A model generated the notes under the pieces. That model saw only the letters and a list, made by a program, of their open reading frames with translations, was not told the DNA's origin and did not search any database. From Actinophytocola algeriensis (GTDB taxonomy: Bacteria; Actinomycetota; Actinomycetes; Mycobacteriales; Pseudonocardiaceae), in contig NZ_JACHJQ010000001.1 in the NCBI RefSeq assembly GCF_014203735.1, forward strand, positions 1-64,000: 64,000 bases of DNA, written 5' to 3'. Numbering within the stretch: position 1 is the stretch's first letter; each line of letters begins with the position of its first letter. Both the position numbers and the translations under genes were made by a program. Below are positions 58,530 through 64,000 of this stretch, piece by piece.

Positions 58530-59767
58530 GGCGGAATCACTCGGTCGTCGCAACACCCTCTGTGAGCTGGGAGTTTGTGATGTCGGGTGGGTTGCCGTTG
58601 GGGCGGTCGGTGCGGGTGCGGTTTTGGGGATTGGTGGCGGCGGGTCACCGGGTGTGGCCTGCGAGTGGGCTGGCTGGTGTGTCGCATGAGACGGGGCGGC
58701 GGTGGTTCCGTGAGGCTGGTGGGGTGATCGGGAACGCGCCACGCCCGTTGAGCGGGCGTTATCTATCGTTGGCTGAGCGGGAGGAGATCTCCCGTGGTTT
58801 GTCCGCGGACCGGCCGTATCGGGAGATCGCCCGGGGGTTGGGCCGTGAACCGTCGACGGTGAGCCGGGAGGTCACGAACAACGGTGGCCGGGATGGGTAT
58901 CGGGCGTACCGGGCGGAGGTGGCGGCGCGGGAGCGGGCGAAGCGACCCAAGACCGCGAAGCTGGCCGAGACCGGTAACCGCGAGTTGCGGGATCATGTGC
59001 AGGCGCGGTTGCGGTGGAAGTGGTCTCCGGCGGAGATCTCGGCCAGGCTGGCGGTGGAGTTCCCCGACCGGCCGGAGATGCGGGTGTCCCACGAAACGAT
59101 CTACCAGTCGTTGTATGTGCAGAGCCGGGGAGCGCTGCGCCGCGACCTGACCCGCTGCCTGCGGACCGGGCGGGCACTGCGTAAACCCCACCGGCGGGCA
59201 GCGGCGCGGCGGTCGAGGATCCCGAATATTGTCGAGATCAGCGAACGTCCCGCCGAAGCCGCGGACCGGGCGGTCCGGGGCATTGGGAAGGTGACCTGAT
59301 CCTCGGCGCCGGGAACAAGTCCGCGATCGGCACCCTGGTCGAACGCTCAACCCGCTACGTGATGCTGCTCCACCTCCCGAACGGATACGACGCCACCCAG
59401 GTCCGCGACGCGATGATCGACACAATCCACACCCTCCCGGCCGAGCTACGCCGGTCGATGACCTGGGACCGCGGCAACGAGATGGCCCGCCACACCGACA
59501 TCACCCTCGCCACCGACATGGCCATCTACTTCTGCGACCCCCACTCACCCTGGCAACGCGGCAGCAACGAGAACACCAACGGCCTGCTCCGCCAGTACTT
59601 CCCCAAAGGCACCAACCTCTCCCAGCACAGCCTCGAACACCTCACCGAAGTCGCCGCCGAACTGAACAGCCGACCCCGCAAAACACTGAACTGGCTTACC
59701 CCACAAGAAAAACTCACCCTGCTACTGTCCTAACCAGACCACGTTGCAACGACCACGTGAATCCGCC
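58530..59767 (+). mobile_element. IS30-family insertion sequence (1238 bp)
   Basis: Imperfect 25-bp terminal inverted repeats (58530-58554 with 59743-59767; 21 of 25 match; outer end ggcgga). The 3-bp sequence acc flanks both ends (58527-58529 and 59768-59770), consistent with target duplication. One transposase gene, frameshifted. Removing the element and one acc restores the palindrome gaaggaccccttc. Confidence 0.92.
58580..59733 (+). pseudogene. IS30-family transposase, frameshifted
   Basis: Two frames together encode a typical ~384-aa IS30 transposase. The first (58580-59299) has the helix-turn-helix (FWGLVAAGHRVWPASGLAGV) and the IS30 signature YLSLAEREEISRGLSADRPY. The second (to 59733) carries the catalytic core, with WDRGNEMARHTDIT (DDE Asp), YFCDPHSPWQRGSNENTNGL and the final Glu region. 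One missing C in gcggtccgggg near 59273-59277 causes the shift (RAVRGIGK instead of RAVPGHWEGD). ATG 58580 follows GGGAG; an earlier ATG lies outside the element. Either inactive or an assembly indel. Confidence 0.9.
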
Positions 59768-59875
59768 ACCCCTTCGTTGCGCTCACCGTGATGAAGGACC
59801 CCTTCATCACGCCCGGTGTGACGAAGGGCCCCTTCATGCCATCGGCACAGCCCCGAAAGCGCCTTCACGGCACGA
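59768..59875. repeat. Hairpin-repeat array E3, right part
   Basis: Continues the split unit (accccttcg), then a gaaggaccccttcatcac unit and gaagggccccttcatgcc, followed by the border gccccgaaagcgccttcacg. Same order as in E2. Confidence 0.85.
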
Positions 59876-59893
59876 AAGCCAACCGAGCACGGG

Positions 59894-60050
59894 CGAAAGC
59901 CCGCCACAAGGGGCTCCCTGCCATCCCGTCGACCTGGCGAAGCCCGATCACACCGGCTCAAGGGGGCACCACCAACGGAACCGGCGGCAAAGCTGGGAAC
60001 GCCCCCTTGAGCCGGTGTGATAGCCCGTAGGGAGGTCGACGGGATGGCAG
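59894..60050. repeat. 157-bp insert with a large palindrome
   Basis: Absent from the equivalent place in the E2 tail. The arms are about 50 bp (59918-59967 with 60001-60050): 18 bp perfect (ctgccatcccgtcgacct), about 12 bp poorly matched, 20 bp perfect (tcacaccggctcaagggggc). The 33-nt loop is noncoding. A strong hairpin and possibly a MITE-like insertion. Confidence 0.75.
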
Positions 60051-60230
60051 GCAGACCCGCACCCAACCGCAGCCAAACAACAAAACCCCAAAGCCATCCC
60101 AGAGACCTGCCCCTCCGGCGAGGAGCCCCCCGGAGGGCAGCCCGCCCCTCCGGCGAGGAGCACGCCCGTCCAGCAAGGAGCCCCGGGAAGGCAGCCCGCC
60201 CCTCCGGCGAGGAGCCCCCGGAGGGCACAC
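60051..60230. repeat. E3 tail with (c)cctccggcgaggag repeats
   Basis: Resumes the conserved tail seen after E2 (gcagaccc, gcagccaaacaac, agccatcccagagacctgcc) and then repeats a ccctccggcgaggagc hairpin about three times (60111, 60149, 60200), whereas E2 has one copy. No gene seen in 59768-60286. Confidence 0.75.
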
Positions 60231-60271
60231 CGGCCGAGGGCCCGACCCGACGGTCCAGGTCGGGGGTGCCG

Positions 60272-60277
60272 CCTAGA
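60272..60277 (+). promoter_or_regulatory. Possible -10 for leaderless deoC transcript
   Basis: TAGACT (approximately 60273-60278) lies about 9 nt before the deoC ATG at 60287, with no ribosome-binding site between. Tentative; no -35 assigned. Confidence 0.3.
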
Positions 60278-60286
60278 CTCGGGCAC

Positions 60287-61255
60287 ATGGCAGCACCCTC
60301 AACGGCGAGCACCGGGTTACCGCCCGCACTCGCCGACGCGACCCGGGACGAGATGTCCCTGCGGCGGTTCCTCCACGGGCTACCGGGCGTGGACCAGGTC
60401 GGCGTCGAGCAGCGGGCGGCGGGCCTGGCCACCCGCAGCATCAAGAAGGCCTCGAAACTGCAGGCCATCGACACCGCGATCGGCCTGGTCGACCTGACCA
60501 CCCTCGAAGGGGCCGACACCGTCGGCAAGGTCCGCTCGCTGTGCGCGAAGGCGCGGCGGCCCGACCCGGAGCGGCCGGACGTCCCCAGGGTGGCGGCGGT
60601 GTGCGTCTACCCCGACATGGTGGCGACCGCGGCGGCGGCGACCGCGGGCAGCGGCATCGACATCGCGAGTGTGGCGACCGCGTTCCCGTCGGGGCGCTCG
60701 ACCAGGGAGATCAAGCTCGCCGACACCCGGTTCGCGGTCGAGAGCGGCGCCACCGAGGTCGACATGGTGATCGACCGGGGTGCGTTCCTCTCCGGGCAGT
60801 ACGGGCGGGTCTTCGACGAGATCGTGGCGGTCCGGGAGGCGTGCGGACAAGCGCACCTCAAGGTCATCCTCGAGACCGGTGAGCTGGTCACCTACGACAA
60901 CGTGCGCCGCGCGTCGTGGCTCGCGTTGCTGGCTGGCGGGGACTTCATCAAGACCTCCACCGGCAAGGTCAGCCCCGCGGCGACGCTGCCCGTCACGCAC
61001 GTGATGCTGCAGGCCGTCCGCGACTGGCACACGCAGACCGGCGAGCACCGGGGCGTGAAACCGGCGGGCGGGATCCGCAACACCAAGGACGCGATCCGGT
61101 ACCTGGTCGCCGTCAACGAGGTCGCCGGGCCGGACTGGCTCACCTCGAAACTCTTTCGCTTCGGTGCGTCCAGCCTGCTCAACGACCTGCTGATGCAGCG
61201 GCGTGCCCAGCTCGAAGGCCACTACAGCGGCCCTGACTACGTGACGGTGGACTGA
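60287..61255 (+). CDS. deoC: Deoxyribose-phosphate aldolase
   Basis: 322-aa class I aldolase splitting 2-deoxyribose-5-phosphate into glyceraldehyde-3-phosphate and acetaldehyde. The Schiff-base lysine is in FIKTSTGK, with the proton-relay residues in KVILETGEL and VKPAGGIRNTKDA. It is longer than E. coli DeoC because of an N-terminal extension and C-terminal tail, as in many actinobacteria. ALDH follows 1 bp after the stop, presumably to consume acetaldehyde. Confidence 0.95.
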   Translation: MAAPSTASTGLPPALADATRDEMSLRRFLHGLPGVDQVGVEQRAAGLATRSIKKASKLQAIDTAIGLVDLTTLEGADTVGKVRSLCAKARRPDPERPDVPRVAAVCVYPDMVATAAAATAGSGIDIASVATAFPSGRSTREIKLADTRFAVESGATEVDMVIDRGAFLSGQYGRVFDEIVAVREACGQAHLKVILETGELVTYDNVRRASWLALLAGGDFIKTSTGKVSPAATLPVTHVMLQAVRDWHTQTGEHRGVKPAGGIRNTKDAIRYLVAVNEVAGPDWLTSKLFRFGASSLLNDLLMQRRAQLEGHYSGPDYVTVD

Positions 61256-61256
61256 C

Positions 61257-62684
61257 ATGTGGGAATACGCGCCCGCTCCCGAGAACCGGGACATCGCGAA
61301 CCTCAAGCCCAGCTACCGGATGTTCCTCGACGGCGAGTTCGTCGAGGGCGCCGGTGAGCCGCTGAAGACGGTCAACCCCGCCACCGAGGAGGTGCTGGCC
61401 GAGGTCAGCACGGCCGACAAGAACGACGTCGACCGCGCGGTCAAGGCCGCGCGCCGCGCCTACGACCGGGTGTGGGGGAAGATGCCGGGCGCCGAGCGCG
61501 CCAAGTACATCTACCGGATCGCCCGCATGATCGCCGAGCGCGCGCGCGAGCTCGCCGTCCTGGAGAGCCTCGACAACGGCAAGCCGATCAAGGAGTCGCG
61601 GGACGTCGACGTGCCGACCGCGTCCGCGCACTTCTTCTACCACGCGGGCTGGGCCGACAAGCTCGGCTACGCGGGCCTCGGGCCGGACCCGAGGCCGCTG
61701 GGTGTCGCGGGCCAGGTCATCCCGTGGAACTTCCCGCTGCTGATGGCCGCGTGGAAGATCGCGCCCGCGCTGGCCTGCGGGAACACCGTGGTGCTGAAGC
61801 CCGCCGAGACGACGCCGCTGACGGCGCTGGTGCTCGCCGAGATCATCCAGCAGGCCGAACTGCCGCCGGGCGTGGTCAACATCCTGCCCGGCGCCGGGGA
61901 CGTGGGTGCCGAGCTGGTCAGCCACGCCGGTGTCGACAAGGTCGCGTTCACCGGCTCCACCGACGTCGGCAAGCTCATCCAGCGCTCGCTCGCGGGCAAG
62001 GGCAAGAAGGTCACCCTCGAGCTGGGTGGCAAGGCCGCCAACGTGGTGTTCGACGACGCGCCGCTCGACCAGGCCGTCGAGGGCATCGTCAACGGCATCT
62101 TCTTCAACCAGGGCCACGTGTGCTGCGCGGGCTCGCGGCTGCTGGTGCAGGAGTCCGTCGCCGACGAGCTGATCGAGAAGCTGCACGCCCGCGTCTCCAC
62201 GCTGCGGATCGGTGACCCGCTCGACAAGAACACCGACGTTGGCGCGATCAACTCGCGCGAGCAGCTCACGAAGATCACCGAGCTCGTCGAGTCCGGGGAG
62301 AGCGAGGGCGCGGAGAAGTGGGTGAGCCCGTGTCCGTTGCCGGACAAGGGTTTCTTCTTCGCGCCGACCGTGTTCTCCGGTGTCAGCCAGGCCATGCGGA
62401 TCGCCCGCGAGGAGATCTTCGGGCCCGTGCTGTCGGTGCTGACGTTCCGCACCCCGGACGAGGCCATCGCCAAGGCCAACAACACGCCCTACGGCCTGTC
62501 CGCGGGCATCTGGACGGAGAAGGGCTCGCGCATCCTCTGGGCGGCGAACAAGCTCCGCGCCGGTGTGGTGTGGGCCAACACGTTCAACCGCTTCGACCCG
62601 ACCGCGCCGTTCGGCGGCTACCAGGAGTCCGGGTTCGGCCGCGAGGGCGGCCGCACGGGGCTGGAGGCATATCTCGATGTCTGA
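61257..62684 (+). CDS. Aldehyde dehydrogenase
   Basis: 475-aa NAD(P)-dependent ALDH. The catalytic Cys is in NQGHVCCAGSR, the general-base Glu in LELGGKAANVV, and the Rossmann region FTGSTDVGKLI and PWNFPL are intact. Tight linkage to deoC points to oxidation of the acetaldehyde made there. It overlaps the next ALDH-like gene by 8 nt. Confidence 0.94.
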   Translation: MWEYAPAPENRDIANLKPSYRMFLDGEFVEGAGEPLKTVNPATEEVLAEVSTADKNDVDRAVKAARRAYDRVWGKMPGAERAKYIYRIARMIAERARELAVLESLDNGKPIKESRDVDVPTASAHFFYHAGWADKLGYAGLGPDPRPLGVAGQVIPWNFPLLMAAWKIAPALACGNTVVLKPAETTPLTALVLAEIIQQAELPPGVVNILPGAGDVGAELVSHAGVDKVAFTGSTDVGKLIQRSLAGKGKKVTLELGGKAANVVFDDAPLDQAVEGIVNGIFFNQGHVCCAGSRLLVQESVADELIEKLHARVSTLRIGDPLDKNTDVGAINSREQLTKITELVESGESEGAEKWVSPCPLPDKGFFFAPTVFSGVSQAMRIAREEIFGPVLSVLTFRTPDEAIAKANNTPYGLSAGIWTEKGSRILWAANKLRAGVVWANTFNRFDPTAPFGGYQESGFGREGGRTGLEAYLDV

Positions 62685-63543
62685 CCGTCTGTCCGTCGCG
62701 AAGACGTACAAGCTCTACATCGGCGGCGCGTTCCCGCGTTCCGAGTCCGGCCGCTCCTACGTGGTGCGCGACAGCAAAGGCGGGTTCCTCGCCAACGCGG
62801 CGCAGGGCTCTCGCAAGGACGTCCGCGAAGCGGTCGTCGCCGCGCGCAAGGCGTTCGGCGGCTGGTCCGGCGCCACGGCGTACAACCGCGGCCAGGTGCT
62901 GTACCGGGTGGCGGAGCTGCTGGAGGGCAGGCGTGAGCAGTTCATCGCCGAAACCGCCGCCAGCGAAGGGATCGCCACCAAGAAGGCACAGTCCACTGTG
63001 GACGCGGCGATCGACAGGTGGGTCTGGTACGCGGGCTGGACCGACAAGATCGCGACCGTCCTCGGTGCGTCGAACCCGGTCGCCGGGCCGTACTTCTCGT
63101 TCTCGGTGCCGGAGCCGACCGGTGTCGTCGGCGTGCTCGCGCCGCAGGCCTCGTCGTTGCTGGGGCTCGTGAGCGTGGTCGCGCCGGTGATCGCCACCGG
63201 CAACACCGCCGTCGTGATCACCTCGCAGGACCGGCCGCTGCCCGCGATCACGCTGTCCGAGGTGCTCGCGACGTCCGACGTGCCGGGCGGGGTGGTCAAC
63301 ATCGTCACCGGCCGGACCGCGGAACTGGCGCCGTGGCTCGCCTCGCACGCCGACGTCAACGCACTCGACCTGGCCGGTGCGCCCGAGTCGATGCGGGCCG
63401 AACTGGAGGGCGCGGCGGCCGACACCGTCAAGCGGGTGCTGCGGGCCAGGGCCACCGAGCCGGACTGGACCGCGCAACCGGACATGTCCCGGCTGCGCGC
63501 GTTCGTCGAGTCGAAGACCGTCTGGCACCCGATGGGAGTCTGA
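62677..63543 (+). CDS. Truncated, cysteine-less aldehyde dehydrogenase-like protein
   Basis: 288 aa. It aligns with the NAD-binding part of ALDHs (YKLYIGGAFPRSESGRSYVV; GWSGATAYNRGQVLYRVAELL; VGVLAPQASSLLGLVSVVAP; VPGGVVNIVTGR) but lacks the catalytic Cys/Glu domain: after DVNALDLAGAPE it jumps to a short unrelated C-terminus ending WHPMGV. It overlaps the active ALDH gene by 8 nt, so is co-translated. It could be a regulatory subunit or a degenerate duplicate; the intact frame favours function. Confidence 0.88.
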   Translation: MSDRLSVAKTYKLYIGGAFPRSESGRSYVVRDSKGGFLANAAQGSRKDVREAVVAARKAFGGWSGATAYNRGQVLYRVAELLEGRREQFIAETAASEGIATKKAQSTVDAAIDRWVWYAGWTDKIATVLGASNPVAGPYFSFSVPEPTGVVGVLAPQASSLLGLVSVVAPVIATGNTAVVITSQDRPLPAITLSEVLATSDVPGGVVNIVTGRTAELAPWLASHADVNALDLAGAPESMRAELEGAAADTVKRVLRARATEPDWTAQPDMSRLRAFVESKTVWHPMGV

Positions 63544-63653
63544 TCGGGGTCTGATCGGCGGATTCTCCCGCACGTCGGGGCCGAGTTGACCTACTCTTTC
63601 ACGCGGGGAGCCACCGGGGGCTGGTGTGCGTCAGACCCGTCAGGAGGGGACAG

Positions 63654-64000
63654 ATGACGAACCACGACGAGCCGTTGCCGCCGCCACCACCGCCGCCGGG
63701 TTACGACGCGGACGGGGACGCGTTCGCGAGCTTCACCAGGGGATACCGGCCGCTGGCCGACGACCTGAACCGGGCGACGGGCAACAACCTCGGCGCGCAC
63801 ACGTCGCTGGACGGCAACGCGTTCTCGCGGGTCGGCAACGAGGTCGGGCTGTCCGACGCCATCCGCAACGCGACGCAGCGCCAGCTCGACCGCGTGAACG
63901 GCCTCGCGGGCAACACCACCGCGATGGCCGACGCGGTGGACCAGACGTGGACGAACTACGTCGACATCGAGGACGAGGCCGGCAGGCGGGTCCGGCGGGC
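63654..64000 (+). CDS. Hypothetical protein, N-terminal part (runs off the window)
   Basis: The first 115 codons of an open frame starting ATG 63654 after a GGAGGGG site. The N-terminus is MTNHDEPLPPPPPPPGYDAD (proline-rich), followed by a helical, Asn/Asp-rich region (NLGAHTSLDGNAFSRVGNEV; RQLDRVNGLAGNTTAMADAV) that resembles helical WXG100/EspC-like secreted substrates of type VII secretion, though no WxG motif is seen. The assignment is tentative. Confidence 0.6.
   Translation, partial: MTNHDEPLPPPPPPPGYDADGDAFASFTRGYRPLADDLNRATGNNLGAHTSLDGNAFSRVGNEVGLSDAIRNATQRQLDRVNGLAGNTTAMADAVDQTWTNYVDIEDEAGRRVRR

Noticed and set aside
58520-58579. Upstream ATG as transposase start
   Set aside because: It lies outside the left inverted repeat, in the host repeat; ATG 58580 inside the element has a ribosome site.

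Overview
The window is a G+C-rich actinobacterial chromosome segment. The sequence suggests the Pseudonocardiaceae (a Lentzea / Saccharothrix / Actinosynnema-like organism): nearly all third codon positions are G or C, GTG starts are common, genes are packed with 4-nt overlaps, and gene orders such as trpS-YihY-DD-carboxypeptidase and MeaB-MutB-MutA are typical of that group. The genus is an inference; no rRNA is present. I saw no tRNA, rRNA, CRISPR array, phage or plasmid genes. One mobile element (IS30 family) is present.

Layout. 1-4300: a hairpin-repeat array, then trpS, a YihY-type membrane protein, a D-Ala-D-Ala carboxypeptidase and a small DUF1508 protein. 4420-13457: two ROK repressors, a monosaccharide ABC importer, a Gfo/Idh/MocA oxidoreductase and xylose isomerase; xylulokinase lies further on at 27727. 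13577-18190: a very large exported protein joining ThuA, PQQ-type sugar dehydrogenase, PKD, CBM6-like, DUF1080 and FIMAH-like modules. 18278-26281: a seven-gene operon with 4-nt overlaps at every junction, resembling the Ebo operon (inositol-phosphate-synthase-like, UbiA-like, TIM barrel + EboA fusion, TatD-like EboB, EboE, phosphodiesterase EboF, another TIM-barrel epimerase). 26817: a Tat-exported TIM-barrel enzyme. 29205-34158: hypothetical and membrane proteins, including an unrecognised three-gene operon.

34334-41325 is a nucleoside uptake and salvage operon (BMP lipoprotein, ABC ATPase, two permeases, cdd, deoA). 41647-49158 on the minus strand holds an M20 amidohydrolase, a small membrane protein and the methylmalonyl-CoA mutase set mutA-mutB-meaB plus an unknown gene. 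49246-58437 holds a Ser/Thr kinase, purine nucleoside phosphorylase, a phosphosugar mutase, a frameshifted VOC gene, a MerR regulator with a clear 19-bp-spacer promoter, an RHH/Doc-like toxin-antitoxin pair, upp, a methyltransferase and a DUF1707 protein. 58530-59767 is an IS30 element inserted into a hairpin-repeat array. 60287-63543 is deoC with two aldehyde dehydrogenase genes. A truncated gene runs off the right edge.

The genes form two main physiological blocks. The left is sugar/polyol capture, with possible extracellular oxidation of glycosides. The right is (deoxy)nucleoside import and salvage: transporter, Cdd, DeoA, PNP and Upp give bases and pentose-1-phosphates, a phosphosugar mutase may isomerise these, DeoC cleaves deoxyribose-5-phosphate and the ALDH oxidises the acetaldehyde. 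The most unusual material is repetitive: a family of hairpin arrays with conserved borders, a large palindrome nested in one copy, a 79-bp element inserted in frame in two unrelated genes, a 30-bp tandem repeat that duplicates the cdd start region, and recurring paired CTGTGGACAA boxes.
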